DNA of 64,000 nt from Brasilonema sp. CT11 (GCF_017982655.1 NZ_JABXYX010000002.1:25568-89567); one strand, 5' to 3'; positions 1 to 8,809 are shown, counted from the stretch's first letter. Notes: a model not told the origin generated them from the letters alone. Numbers and translations: made by a program.

Positions 1-1116
1 CCTCCACCACCCACACCACCCGAACCCGCACCACACCCAAATGCCAACGCACCCCACCCCACCCCACACCCCCCCACCCCACCACCAACGTCAGCTCCAC
101 CCCCTCTCCCCCCAGCACCAGAACCCTCCCCAACAGCAGTTGCACCGACCACCAAACCACTCGCACTCAAACCTCGGCAAACGGTTGTTACACCAAAACC
201 CCAACCCCTAGAACCAGAACCTTTGCCAACAGCAGTTGCACCAAAACCCAAACCACTTGTACTCAAACCTCGGCAAACGGTTGTTACACCAAAACCCCAA
301 CTCCCAGAAACACAACCATATCCAACGACAGTTGCACCTACTACCAAACCACTCGCACTCAAACCTCGGCAAACGGTTGTTTCACCTGACACCACACCGT
401 TAGAACCCTCACCTTTCTCAACGACAGTTACACCAAAACCCAAACCACTTGCATTGAAACCTCGGCAAACGGTTGTTTCACCTGACACCACACCGTCAGT
501 ACCTTCAACTCGTCGGGAAAATAGTAGTCGGCTTGCGGCAAAATCCTCTTCTGAACAGTTTCAGAATAGGGCTAATTCCCTGCTGTCCCCAGGAACACCG
601 CGTAGAGCATCATCGCGTTCTCAAAATCAGTCAACAACATCATCACGAAAACTCTCTCGATCTCAAGCATCTTCAAAGTCAGGTGGAGCAAGCCGTTTGG
701 GTGGTCCACTTAGTGTATCTAGTGGTGATTACGGAACCAATAATCTGGCAGCGCTGCCCAATTCTAATCGCTTGAATCAAGGGACGCAAGGCGTTGATGC
801 CCGCAAAGATGCAGACATGGGCGCTTACCTGCAACAATTACAAGAGCAAGTGAGGCGCAACTGGATACCCGGACTCACCCAATCTTCCCAACGAACAGTG
901 CTTCAGTTTACCGTCAGCCGATCTGGTTTGGTAAGCGATCTCCACGTTGCACAAAGTTCTGGATTTGGTATGACTGATGAAGCTGCACTGAGTGCCATAA
1001 ACCGAGCAGTACCTTTTGCTCCTTTTCCCACGGAATATACACAAGACTATATCAAGATTCAATTTACATTTAATATCAACGTCTATGGGCAGCTAGAGCT
1101 ATGGAGCGATCAATAA
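1..1116 (+). CDS. TonB-family C-terminal domain protein, proline-rich, 5' truncated by window edge
   Basis: The reading frame is open from base 1, so only the C-terminal part is present. An N-terminal low-complexity Pro/Thr/Ala stretch is followed by four repeats of about 29-31 residues with the core KPLALKPRQTVV (about 130-500), then a Ser/Arg-rich linker. The end (about 820-1090) reads YLQQLQEQVRRNWIPG, then a beta-rich segment and INRAVPFAPFP, which is the TonB C-terminal fold. TonB-type proteins span the periplasm through a Pro-rich arm and energise outer-membrane transporters. The membrane anchor is not visible here, so the role is inferred from the C-terminus. The first 100 bases are extremely C-rich and may be a poor-quality contig end. 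Confidence 0.75.
   Translation, partial: PPPPTPPEPAPHPNANAPHPTPHPPTPPPTSAPPPLPPAPEPSPTAVAPTTKPLALKPRQTVVTPKPQPLEPEPLPTAVAPKPKPLVLKPRQTVVTPKPQLPETQPYPTTVAPTTKPLALKPRQTVVSPDTTPLEPSPFSTTVTPKPKPLALKPRQTVVSPDTTPSVPSTRRENSSRLAAKSSSEQFQNRANSLLSPGTPRRASSRSQNQSTTSSRKLSRSQASSKSGGASRLGGPLSVSSGDYGTNNLAALPNSNRLNQGTQGVDARKDADMGAYLQQLQEQVRRNWIPGLTQSSQRTVLQFTVSRSGLVSDLHVAQSSGFGMTDEAALSAINRAVPFAPFPTEYTQDYIKIQFTFNINVYGQLELWSDQ
130..500 (+). repeat. Four tandem coding repeats in the TonB-like Pro-rich arm
   Basis: The unit of about 90 bp encodes VAPxxKPLALKPRQTVVxP. It occurs four times, with well-conserved DNA at CTCAAACCTCGGCAAACGG. Copy number would set the length of the periplasmic arm. Confidence 0.8.
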
Positions 1117-1222
1117 CGTGGCTCACCAAAGCTGCTGACAGAGGTTTTTACCTGTCTGGAACTTTTTTGTTTGGATTGTGTCATCATGTTTATGTAGTTT
1201 TTGTGAGTGTCGAGCACATACA

Positions 1223-1633
1223 ATGAGACGCTTACTGACGGCGTTATTTGTAATCATGAGCACAAGCGTTGTAGCTCATCCTGCCTTAGCCAACGAAGAA
1301 AATGTGTCTCCTGCCGTAACTTACAACGGTCAGGCTGCAGCTCTTGTGACTCAACCAGCTACGATTAATAGTGGAATAGTTACTGTCACAGACCAAACTA
1401 ACAATCTCAGAAAAGTTTCTGACTCAATCGGGGTAGTACGCGAGTCACAATGCAAAAAGATTAACCCGCTTGAGCTGATCAAATCTCCTGGCAATACCTT
1501 TAAACAATGTTTAGACGAAACAAATAAACAAGCTGATCAAATCAACCAGACTTCTCAACCTACAGAGCAGTTTGAGTATTTCAAGGTTCCAAAACTCGAA
1601 TCTGGTGTTAATGTCACAGTGACTAAGTTCTAA
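1223..1633 (+). CDS. Small secreted protein of unknown function
   Basis: The reading frame opens at a GTG at 1178, but the ATG at 1223 gives a classic signal peptide: MRRL, a hydrophobic core LLTALFVIMSTSVVA, and an ALA cleavage site before NEENVS. I therefore chose 1223, giving 136 aa. The mature protein of about 113 residues is polar, with two Cys (SQCKK and KQCLDE) that could form a disulphide in the periplasm. I do not recognise a family. It starts 107 bp after the TonB-like gene on the same strand and may be cotranscribed with it, which would fit an envelope role; this is inference. Confidence 0.6.
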   Translation: MRRLLTALFVIMSTSVVAHPALANEENVSPAVTYNGQAAALVTQPATINSGIVTVTDQTNNLRKVSDSIGVVRESQCKKINPLELIKSPGNTFKQCLDETNKQADQINQTSQPTEQFEYFKVPKLESGVNVTVTKF

Positions 1634-1750
1634 GAGCGTGTTGGCAGAGCATCGAATTTTTGCGCTCAAAAAAATAATAATACCAGTGAATTATCTTATC
1701 AAAAAAATATCATTTGTATAATTTATACAGATATTTTGGGAGTGGCAAAT

Positions 1751-2782
1751 GTGGCTTGGGTAGCAGGCGATCGCTTACAAGGTGGCAAATACACCATTGA
1801 AAGAGAGTTGGGAAGGGGACGCTTTGGCATCACTTATTTAGTCAAAAATAGCAAGAGCGATCGCCTAGTCATTAAAACCTTAAATGATCAACTGCTCAGA
1901 TCCCTTACCCAGCAGGAGCGCGAAAGGTTAGAGACGATGTATTTGCAGGAGGCGTTAAAACTACAAAAGTGTAAGCATAAGCATATTGTACAGGTTACAG
2001 AAGTTTTTAAGGAAGGAGAGCATTGCTGTCTAGTAATGGAGTATGTGGACGGGGACAGTTTGGCTGACCTCCGTCCACCAATACTTTCGGAAGCAGACGC
2101 ACTACGTTACATTCAGCAAATTGGGGAAGCGCTGATAGTTGTACATCAAAATGGACTGATTCATCGGGATGTGCATCCGGGAAATATCTTGTTGCGGAAG
2201 CGAGAAGGGCAGTTAGAAGCCGTGTTAATCGATTTTGGTCTAGCTTTAGATTTTGACCATATCTTAACCACAAGCCGAACCAAGGAAGTGTCTGATGGAT
2301 TTACGCCCCCTGAGCATTACGCTAAAGGTAGTATAGCTCATGCGTATAGCGATATTTATTCACTGGCAGCTACTCTATATAAACTTCTAACGGGGAAAAC
2401 ACCTGTCAATGCGGTAAAGCGCAAAGTGGATGGTGAGCATTTAGTGTCTCCAAAAGAATTCAATCCTCAGATTAGCGATCGCACAAACCGAGCAATTTTG
2501 ACGGGGATGAAGCTAGATCCAAAGGAGCGATCGCAATCGATGCGAGAATGGCTCGATTCTTTAGGATTAATTGGAGAAACTCCCCAGCCTGAATCTACTG
2601 TAGTTCCTAACACCAACTTAAATGGGGAGAAAAAAATTAATTGGACACTTGTTATAGCTGCGATCGCCGCGATTGGAGCCTTACTCTCAGGCATTGCTGC
2701 TTTGATTCCTCTTTTCAAAACATCTCCGTCTCCTAGCCCACCGTCAGTGTCTCCCAGTCCCTCATCTACCAAAACACCGTAG
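1751..2782 (+). CDS. Ser/Thr protein kinase with C-terminal membrane anchor
   Basis: Eukaryotic-type kinase of about 343 aa. The glycine loop is GRGRFGITY, the ATP-binding Lys is in VIKTL, the catalytic loop is HRDVHPGN, and the metal-binding DFG is followed by a PPEHY activation segment. After the domain come one transmembrane helix (WTLVIAAIAAIGALLSGIAALIPLF) and a Ser/Pro tail, so the tail probably lies across the membrane. The frame opens at TTG 1736, but GTG 1751 has GGGAG 8 bases upstream and matches the first residue of the paralogue at 2857 (xxWxxGxRLQGGKY), so I start there. The usual HRDxKPxN has His in place of Lys. Substrate unknown. Confidence 0.88.
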   Translation: MAWVAGDRLQGGKYTIERELGRGRFGITYLVKNSKSDRLVIKTLNDQLLRSLTQQERERLETMYLQEALKLQKCKHKHIVQVTEVFKEGEHCCLVMEYVDGDSLADLRPPILSEADALRYIQQIGEALIVVHQNGLIHRDVHPGNILLRKREGQLEAVLIDFGLALDFDHILTTSRTKEVSDGFTPPEHYAKGSIAHAYSDIYSLAATLYKLLTGKTPVNAVKRKVDGEHLVSPKEFNPQISDRTNRAILTGMKLDPKERSQSMREWLDSLGLIGETPQPESTVVPNTNLNGEKKINWTLVIAAIAAIGALLSGIAALIPLFKTSPSPSPPSVSPSPSSTKTP

Positions 2783-2856
2783 AATGAGCTAAACTTTTAT
2801 CAGCTTGCTGGCATTAAAATAATTTTTTAAGTATTTTTTCAGACTTAGAGGTATTC

Positions 2857-4212
2857 ATGCCTTGGACACTAGGACAACGATTGCAAGGTGGCAAATATGT
2901 AATTGAGGAAGTCCTGGGGCAGGGGGGATTCGGGATTACTTATAAGGCATTAGATATTGAGCTAAACCAGACAGTTGTTATCAAGACACCCAATGAATAT
3001 CTCAGCCGTGATCCCGAGTATGACAAATACATAGATCGATTTAAGCGAGAAGGGCAGATACTAGCACGCTTATCTGAAAACTCCCATCCTCACATTGTGG
3101 GAGTGATTGACCTGTTTAACGAAGGTGCAATCCACTGCTTGGTGATGGACTTTGTGCTGGGAGAAAATTTATTTGAGGCAGTCAGACGCAGGGGGGCGTT
3201 ACCAGAAGCTGAGATTGTGCCCTGTATTCGCCAAATCGGGGAAGCCTTGATGATAGTGCATGAAGCAGGGCTAGTACACCGAGATGCTCACCCCGGAAAT
3301 ATTATGCTGCGGAACAATCGCAAAGCGGTTCTGATTGACTTTGGCATTGCTAAAGAAGTACTTCCCTCAACACTGAGTTCAACGAGTATTGCAGGTAATG
3401 ACGGGTTTGCACCCTATGAGCAGATGAGCAGTGGCAGTCGGGAGCCAACAGTCGATGTTTACTGTTTGGCTGCGACACTTTATTATACGGTGACAGGTCA
3501 ACGCCCCACAACTTCTCTGGCTCGCAAGCTCAATAATACTTCCCTAACTCCACCTAAACGAATTTTTCCAGGCATCAGTGACAAATTAAATAAGGCAATT
3601 CTCAAGGGAATGGCTCTGGAGGCAAAAGACCGCCCTCAGTCAATGCAAGCATGGCTAAAAATGTTAGAAGCCCCAAAAGTAACGAAACCAGCTACTAAAT
3701 CACCTAGAATTATTCCCTGGGGCTGGTTGGTTGGTGTCCCTCAGTCAATGCGAGCATGGCTAAAAATGTTAGAAGCCCCAAAAGTAACGCCTCCACGAAT
3801 TATTCCCTGGGACTTGTTGGTTGCTGTATTATTAAGTTACCCATTGATAGGCTACTTCTTAGGCGCGTCTAACGCTCGTTACATAGTTTGGGCTGTGGCT
3901 GTGGCTGGGGCTGTGGCTGGGGCTGTGGCTGAGCCTGTGGCTGAGCCACAGGCTTTGGCTGTGGCTGAGCCTGTGCCTTTTGCTGTGGCTTTGGCTTTGG
4001 CTGTGGCTTTGGGTTTGGCTTTGGCTGTGGCTGGGGCTGTGGCTGGGGCTGTGGCTGTGGCTGTGGCTGTGGCTTTGGGTTTGGCTTTGGCTGGAGATAA
4101 ATTACGAGAATCTTTTAGCAAATTTCATACTTTTCTAATTTTAGCTAGCACTTCTAGTCTAGGGTTGGGTTTGGGATGGTTAGGACATAAAATTTTTAAT
4201 ACAGGTTCATAG
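2857..4212 (+). CDS. Ser/Thr protein kinase with duplicated linker and Ala/Val repeat tail
   Basis: 451 aa, paralogous to the gene just upstream. The glycine loop GQGGFG is at about residues 21-26, the Lys in VVIK at 43, HRDAHPGN at 141-148 and DFG at 161-163. The catalytic loop again has His where HRDxKPxN has Lys. After the kinase domain, the segment PQSMxAWLKMLEAPKVT...PRIIPW occurs twice (residues about 260-288 and 295-318). A hydrophobic stretch and about 70 residues of AVA/GAVA/LALA repeats follow, encoded by GTGGCT-type hexamers. The repeats may form membrane-spanning or amyloid-like helices. AGAGG lies upstream of the ATG. Function beyond kinase activity is unknown. Confidence 0.87.
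   Translation: MPWTLGQRLQGGKYVIEEVLGQGGFGITYKALDIELNQTVVIKTPNEYLSRDPEYDKYIDRFKREGQILARLSENSHPHIVGVIDLFNEGAIHCLVMDFVLGENLFEAVRRRGALPEAEIVPCIRQIGEALMIVHEAGLVHRDAHPGNIMLRNNRKAVLIDFGIAKEVLPSTLSSTSIAGNDGFAPYEQMSSGSREPTVDVYCLAATLYYTVTGQRPTTSLARKLNNTSLTPPKRIFPGISDKLNKAILKGMALEAKDRPQSMQAWLKMLEAPKVTKPATKSPRIIPWGWLVGVPQSMRAWLKMLEAPKVTPPRIIPWDLLVAVLLSYPLIGYFLGASNARYIVWAVAVAGAVAGAVAEPVAEPQALAVAEPVPFAVALALAVALGLALAVAGAVAGAVAVAVAVALGLALAGDKLRESFSKFHTFLILASTSSLGLGLGWLGHKIFNTGS
3634..3811 (+). repeat. Direct duplication inside kinase linker
   Basis: The segment at about 3634-3720 recurs at about 3739-3811, coding PQSMxAWLKMLEAPKVT then PRIIPW in both copies. The second copy lacks a few codons of the spacer. 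The DNA similarity points to a recent in-frame duplication. Confidence 0.8.
3889..4096 (+). repeat. Degenerate GTGGCT hexanucleotide tract in coding sequence
   Basis: About 200 bp made of GTGGCT, GGGGCT, TTGGCT and GAGCCT hexamers, all in frame with the kinase gene. Because the period is six, length changes keep the reading frame and would only lengthen or shorten the Ala/Val-rich tail. Confidence 0.85.
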
Positions 4213-4825
4213 CTTTATCATCAGAAGTTAACTGGCAAAAGATTTTGTAGCTGTTATATCGACTGGAGAAGCGATGTAGTAGCGACAAGCCGAGAAAGTG
4301 TCTACGGATCAATAAGCCACAGTCCAAAAATATTAGGCTTCTGGTTCAACACCAAGCAATTGATCGCTCTTAAGAGTTTCAACAACCCCAGAACTTACGC
4401 AACAAGGGAGAATGTCATTGCGAACGCAACGTAGTGGAGTGAAGCAATCTCGACCTTGAGGAGATTGCTTCGCTGTCGCTCGCAATGACGGAATTACGTT
4501 GAAATGCGTAAGTCCTGAACCCATTTGTCGCATTCTTTTTTCAAATTGGTATAACTTTCTGTGTCACCCTGTGAGCAGATAACTCCACAATATCTGCGCT
4601 ATGAATAGAAATGTAAGGGAAAATAGCGACACAGGAACTTGCTGCTATGCGATGTTTGAAAGACTTGTCAAATCCCACCCTTTTTTCGTCACCCTGGATA
4701 AGCGCCAAGGATTGTTTTCGTAACAAAAATAAAGACATGTGAGTGGCGTGTATTATTTGTTACATATATAATAAAACAGCTTTATAAGCATCACCACTCC
4801 AACTGATTCCTAGAAAAGGTGTTCT
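4213..4825. other. Intergenic region with nested palindromic element
   Basis: No convincing gene. It holds the nested MITE-like element at 4389-4517 (separate entry). Downstream is a stretch with a weak ORF on the minus strand that I reject. The bases before 4826 are AT-rich (TTACATATATAATAAAA) and probably carry the promoter of the RTX-type gene. Confidence 0.5.
4389..4517. mobile_element. Nested MITE-like palindrome
   Basis: The outer inverted repeats are CAGAACTTACGCA (4389-4401) and TGCGTAAGTCCTG (4505-4517), with one mismatch in 13. Inside sits a second palindrome bounded by GTCATTGCGA (4414-4423) and TCGCAATGAC (4480-4489), with inner arms GAAGCAATCTC and GAGATTGCTTC. No transposase is encoded. 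It looks like one small element inserted into, or carried by, another. Confidence 0.7.
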
Positions 4826-5770
4826 ATGGTAGTTATCAACGGTGCAACAGGGAACGATTATTTAAAGGGAACGCAAGACAATGATTTCATTTATGGTAAT
4901 TTAGGAAACGACGTTTTAATCGGTCTTGCGGGTGACGACTTTTTGGAAGGTAAAGAGGGTAATGACGTACTTATAGGCGATGACGGTAACGATATTCTAT
5001 ATGCTGGACTTAGTAAAGTACCATATGCCCCAGGTTACGGAGGAGACTCAAATAGCGTAAATTTACTGTATGGAGGTAAAGGTGACGACCAGTTATTTGG
5101 CTCACTGGGTAAGGATTTCCTGTTTGGTGGTGATGGCAATGATCAAATTATAGGTTTGTCTGGTGATGACTATTTAGATGGCGGCGACGGTAACGACAGG
5201 TTAGATGGTGGATTCGGCAATGATATCCTGATTGGTGGTAATGGAAATGACATCTTATACGATGGAAGTTACAAGGATGGCGGTGGCAATGATATCCTTT
5301 TAGGTGGTAATGGAGATGATATTCTCAACGGTGGAAGCGGCAATGATATTCTTGTCGGTGGAAAAGGGAATGATATTCTGACGGGCGCTGGATACATACC
5401 CAGTGGTTGTTCTGGTGGTAGCTATGGAGTAAATGAAATAGATACCCTCATTGGAGGGGAAGGCAGAGATACATTCAACCTCGGAGGGCGGAATGCTGCT
5501 GGTACCTTCTCGGTTTACTATGATAACGGTAACAAATTCACCACTGGGGAGAATGACTACGCTCTGATTGCTGACTTTAACCCAAATGATGATATTATCC
5601 AGCTTGTAGGAACAGCATCTGACTATATCTTGGGATCATCTCCTGCTGGCTTACCAAATGGAGTAACTATCAACCTGAAAAAGCCTGATGGTGAATTGAA
5701 TGAACTGATTGCAATTGTACCAGGTGTTTCAGATTTGAGTCTTGACAGCAACTACTTCAGATTTATCTAA
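4826..5770 (+). CDS. RTX / hemolysin-type calcium-binding repeat protein
   Basis: 314 aa made almost wholly of GGxGxDxLx nonapeptides (for example GGDGNDRLDGGFGNDILIGGNGND broken over several repeats), which fold into a calcium-loaded parallel beta-roll. There is no N-terminal signal peptide, as expected for type I secretion with an uncleaved C-terminal signal; residues about 240-314 form the non-repeat C-terminal cap. No enzyme domain is present, so it may be an extracellular structural or adhesive protein rather than a toxin. AAAAGG lies about 8 bases before the ATG. No HlyB/HlyD/TolC genes are nearby. Its stop codon abuts the MITE-like element at 5771. Confidence 0.88.
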   Translation: MVVINGATGNDYLKGTQDNDFIYGNLGNDVLIGLAGDDFLEGKEGNDVLIGDDGNDILYAGLSKVPYAPGYGGDSNSVNLLYGGKGDDQLFGSLGKDFLFGGDGNDQIIGLSGDDYLDGGDGNDRLDGGFGNDILIGGNGNDILYDGSYKDGGGNDILLGGNGDDILNGGSGNDILVGGKGNDILTGAGYIPSGCSGGSYGVNEIDTLIGGEGRDTFNLGGRNAAGTFSVYYDNGNKFTTGENDYALIADFNPNDDIIQLVGTASDYILGSSPAGLPNGVTINLKKPDGELNELIAIVPGVSDLSLDSNYFRFI

Positions 5771-6099
5771 GAGCGTGTTTATAAAATAGATTTGTCATTC
5801 TGAGTGGAGTGAAACGCAACGTTCGCCTTGGCGTGGCGAAGCCTCAGAATCAAGGGTTTGCATCATAGTCGAGAGATGCTACCCTATGGCTGACGCCACG
5901 CCTTACGGCTATCGGGAAGCCCTATGCCTGCGGCACGGCTGTGCCTATCGGGTTCGCAGTCGCCTAGGTCGGGAAACCCTCCTGCAGCGCTGTCTCACCG
6001 CTAGCCCCTAAGGGGGCGCTGCGCAAACGCGTCTACACTACGCTATCGCTACGTTCAGCATGACAAATCGAGGTTTTTGCCAAATTTATAAACACCCTC
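5771..6099. mobile_element. MITE-like element filling the gap between two convergent stop codons
   Basis: The ends are inverted: GAGCGTGTTTATAAA at 5771-5785 matches the complement of TTTATAAACACCCTC ending at 6099, and GATTTGTCATTCTGA near the left end is mirrored by GATTTGTCATGCTGA read from the right. TAA flanks both sides (5768-5770 and 6100-6102), consistent with a 3-bp target duplication. The interior is GC-rich and shares segments with other dispersed repeats in the window (GGGAAACCCTCCTGCAGC; AGCCCCTAAGGGGGCGCTGCGC). No coding capacity. Confidence 0.7.
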
Positions 6100-7184
6100 T
6101 AACGCTTGTTGTGATTTCGCATAGCCTTATGGATTTTCTTCCATTTTTCTTTTTGAGCTAAGTTGAGTCTTTCGTCTTGTTTACGCGCAAGATAGTTGAG
6201 TTCCTTCTGTAGCTTTTGGTAGTTCAGAAATCTTTGGTAGTCGAGTTTCCCTTCCTCCAAAGCCTGCTGTACTGCGCAACCAGGTTCGCAGTTGTGCTGG
6301 CAATTTCGGAAGTGACACTGCTGTACTAGTGTTTCGATATCTGCAAAAGTTTCCTGTAAACTTTCGTCACCCGCCCAAATTTGGATTTCCCTCATTCCTG
6401 GGGTATCCATAATTAAGCCGCCCGTTGGCAGTACAATTAACTCTCGATGAGTTGTTGTGTGTTTACCTCGGTCATCACCCTGTCGCACTGGTTGAACAGT
6501 TTGAACGGCTGTTCCCATGAGTTGATTAGTGATGGTAGATTTGCCAACGCCAGACGATCCTAGTAAAGCAACCGTTTGCCCAGGTTGGAGGTATGGCTTT
6601 AAGGCATTGAATCCTTGATGGTTGGTAGCGCTTAAAACTACGATGGGTATGCTGTAGGCGTTAAGCGTAGCTCTGCCGTAGGCAATCGCCTCCACTTGCG
6701 CCAAACACTGTTCAACATTCTCACACAAATCTGCCTTATTTAAGACAATCACCGGATTTGCACCGCTATCCCAAGCCAGAATAAGATAGCGTTCAATTCT
6801 TCTCGGGTTGAAATCTCCATCTAATCCAGAGACTAAGAAAACAGTATCAACGTTGGTTGCAACGATTTGTTCTTCTGTTTTCGCACCTGCTATTTTGCGG
6901 GAAAATTTGCTTTTCCTGGGCAAAATCTCATGAATAGTTGCTTGCTTTGCGGACTCTCTTGCACGGATAACAACCCAATCCCCTACTGCAGGTAAATCTT
7001 TGGTTTGGGAAGCCCGATACCGCAGTTTACCTGTCACTTCTGCTGACAGTTCTCCATATTCGCTGTAAAGGATGTATGTCTTTCTATGTTCAATGGCTAC
7101 CCTACCAACAATAAATCCTTCTTGGCGATAGGGTTCAAAGCTGTTAGCAAAAAAATTGCTCCAGCCTAAAGAATCTAAATTCAT
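6099..7184 (-). CDS. rsgA: Ribosome small-subunit-dependent GTPase A
   Basis: 361 aa, somewhat longer than most RsgA. An N-terminal OB fold (about 20-90) is followed by a circularly permuted GTPase domain in the family order: NKADL (G4), then GSSGVGKST (G1, P-loop), then DTPGMRE (G3). The C-terminal zinc finger reads [14 protein letters not shown]. RsgA binds the immature 30S subunit and uses GTP hydrolysis to check late maturation of the decoding centre. ATG at 7184 has GAGGAAG five bases upstream. The stop is TAG at the edge of the MITE-like element. The last residues ([12 protein letters not shown]) are basic and plausible as an rRNA-binding tail. Confidence 0.95.
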   Translation of the reverse strand: MNLDSLGWSNFFANSFEPYRQEGFIVGRVAIEHRKTYILYSEYGELSAEVTGKLRYRASQTKDLPAVGDWVVIRARESAKQATIHEILPRKSKFSRKIAGAKTEEQIVATNVDTVFLVSGLDGDFNPRRIERYLILAWDSGANPVIVLNKADLCENVEQCLAQVEAIAYGRATLNAYSIPIVVLSATNHQGFNALKPYLQPGQTVALLGSSGVGKSTITNQLMGTAVQTVQPVRQGDDRGKHTTTHRELIVLPTGGLIMDTPGMREIQIWAGDESLQETFADIETLVQQCHFRNCQHNCEPGCAVQQALEEGKLDYQRFLNYQKLQKELNYLARKQDERLNLAQKEKWKKIHKAMRNHNKR

Positions 7185-7216
7185 TTAAACTTCCTCAATG
7201 TGTGCTACTTGTTTTG

Positions 7217-7291
7217 CACAAGGCGCACAGAGGATTTTTAGGTTTCATTCCTACAATACAAAGGACTGAACGATAATCTCTGCGCCTTGTG
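7217..7291. repeat. Imperfect inverted repeat upstream of rsgA
   Basis: CACAAGGCGCACAGAG (7217-7232) and CTCTGCGCCTTGTG (7278-7291) are inverted copies apart from a 2-base insertion. It resembles the small palindromes scattered through cyanobacterial intergenic DNA. Confidence 0.55.
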
Positions 7292-7430
7292 TTCGATGGT
7301 TTAGGATAGTCAAGCTCACCTTGACGGCTAACAATACACTCATCGTTCTTTCTCCTTACGCGCTTGTTAAAGATACTAACACTTGCGCCCTTGCTAATTC
7401 CGGATAACTAGGGCAAAACTCGTGAAGTTA

Positions 7431-7859
7431 TTACCGTGTGTGCAATCCATCCATACCTTGTTTAATCCAACTCAAGCAATCGTATTCTGATGAAAATAAC
7501 TTTGGTGCTGCAATATTATTCAGTGAGTCTGGAGGATAATGATCATAAAAATATCTTCCAGCCTCTTGAAAGACGATAATTAAGTTGTTGCGATAAACGT
7601 AGCGAAATTTAAAACTATCGCGATCACTGATAAAATCTGAATATTCGTCAATATGTTCTTTGGCAATATCAATAATATTGTCTATACTACTGCCATAGAT
7701 TTCTGCTGGATTTTCTGCTTTGTGAAATTGGCTTTGATGAGCGATCGCTGATAGTAATCTATAGGAATAAATATCGTGACTATCAATTGTACCAAAGACA
7801 AACGGAATGATGAGATAACCTTTATATGAAACGGAATTCTCATAAAAAAGACGACTCAT
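7431..7859 (-). CDS. Hypothetical protein, 142 aa
   Basis: I do not recognise this family. The protein is soluble, acidic and rich in Tyr and Asp, with no signal peptide or membrane segment. A strong ribosome binding site (AAAGGAGG, five bases before the ATG) supports the start and shows that it is a real gene. It lies between rsgA and the DUF72 gene, all on the minus strand; the DUF72 stop is 43 bp upstream, so the two may share a transcript. No motif allows a function to be proposed. Confidence 0.6.
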   Translation of the reverse strand: MSRLFYENSVSYKGYLIIPFVFGTIDSHDIYSYRLLSAIAHQSQFHKAENPAEIYGSSIDNIIDIAKEHIDEYSDFISDRDSFKFRYVYRNNLIIVFQEAGRYFYDHYPPDSLNNIAAPKLFSSEYDCLSWIKQGMDGLHTR

Positions 7860-7902
7860 CTAACCCTCCTTTGGCTCTTCTACTCAAATTACCACAGTAC
7901 GT

Positions 7903-8757
7903 TCACCACAAACTGAGTTGATTAGGGGGATTGTCCAGGATATTCCAAGGAAGAGGAGGAACTGTTGCACCACTGTGTTCCAATAACTTTTGAAAATGAC
8001 GTGCATTTTCTGGCGATCGCTCTTCCACAGGACAATGAACAAAAAAATAAATTTGCCTTCCCTGCTGCAACCACTGCTTAATCTGAGTCACCCACTCTTC
8101 CATAAAAGGCTGATTCACTGGTAAGTTGGGATGGGAAATAAATCGAATCAGACTAAAAGGCGCTGTCACGCTAAATTGTACAGGGACTTTGGGTTTACGA
8201 CGTTCAGATTGTATTTGTGGATCATCATCTCCAGTGTAGATAGGACGTGAATCTAGCAGAACCCTTCCAACACCAAGCCTTTCTAAAAGTGCTGTCAACT
8301 CACTAGCTAATGGTTCAGTAAACCAGTCTTGATGCCGAACTTCTAACGCCAAACGTACGCCTGTTTGCTGCAAAGCTTCCAAAAATGCGCCTAGATCATC
8401 AATCAGTGTAGGCGCATAACTGGGGGGTAACTGAGCAAAAACAGGTCCAAGACGTTTACCTAAAGGACGCATCCCTTCCAAAAATTTTAAAGCATCAGGG
8501 ATATGAGGTTGCAGTTGTCCGTTGTGAGTCACATCTCGCGGTAATTTGAGACAAAATTCAAAATTTTCGGGTGTTTGTGTCGCCCAACGGGTGACTGTCT
8601 CTTGATTAGGCACAGCGTAGAACGTGGTGTTACCCTCAACAGTCGTGAAGCGTCGGCTATAGAGTTGCAAAAAATCACTTTGGCGAGTCCCTTGAGGGTA
8701 AAGTTCGCCTATCCAACCTTTATATGACCAAACAGCGCAACCAATGAAAAAGTTCAC
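7903..8757 (-). CDS. DUF72 (YecE-like) TIM-barrel protein
   Basis: 284 aa, the usual length for DUF72. The N-terminus FFIGCAVWSYKGWIGELYP, the FTTVEGNTTFYAVPN segment, the FCLKLPRDVTH strand and the late YFFVHC strand are hallmark DUF72 elements of a TIM barrel related to endonuclease IV-like folds. The biochemical role of the family is not established. Start is GTG at 8757 with no clear ribosome binding site. The 142-aa hypothetical gene follows on the same strand. Confidence 0.85.
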   Translation of the reverse strand: MNFFIGCAVWSYKGWIGELYPQGTRQSDFLQLYSRRFTTVEGNTTFYAVPNQETVTRWATQTPENFEFCLKLPRDVTHNGQLQPHIPDALKFLEGMRPLGKRLGPVFAQLPPSYAPTLIDDLGAFLEALQQTGVRLALEVRHQDWFTEPLASELTALLERLGVGRVLLDSRPIYTGDDDPQIQSERRKPKVPVQFSVTAPFSLIRFISHPNLPVNQPFMEEWVTQIKQWLQQGRQIYFFVHCPVEERSPENARHFQKLLEHSGATVPPLPWNILDNPPNQLSLW

Positions 8758-8809
8758 AATTTATTAAAAAAAAGTCGATTGTAGTTATATCCACTATTAA
8801 AAAAGTATA

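Noticed and set aside
3879-4121. Open frame of 80 codons on the minus strand (Ala/Thr/Lys repeats)
   Set aside because: It is only the reverse reading of the hexamer tract in the kinase gene.
4333-4533. 66-codon ORF on the minus strand
   Set aside because: It is a translation of the nested palindromic element.
4541-4738. 65-codon ORF on the minus strand
   Set aside because: No ribosome binding site, no family, no coding character; lies in a repeat-containing gap.
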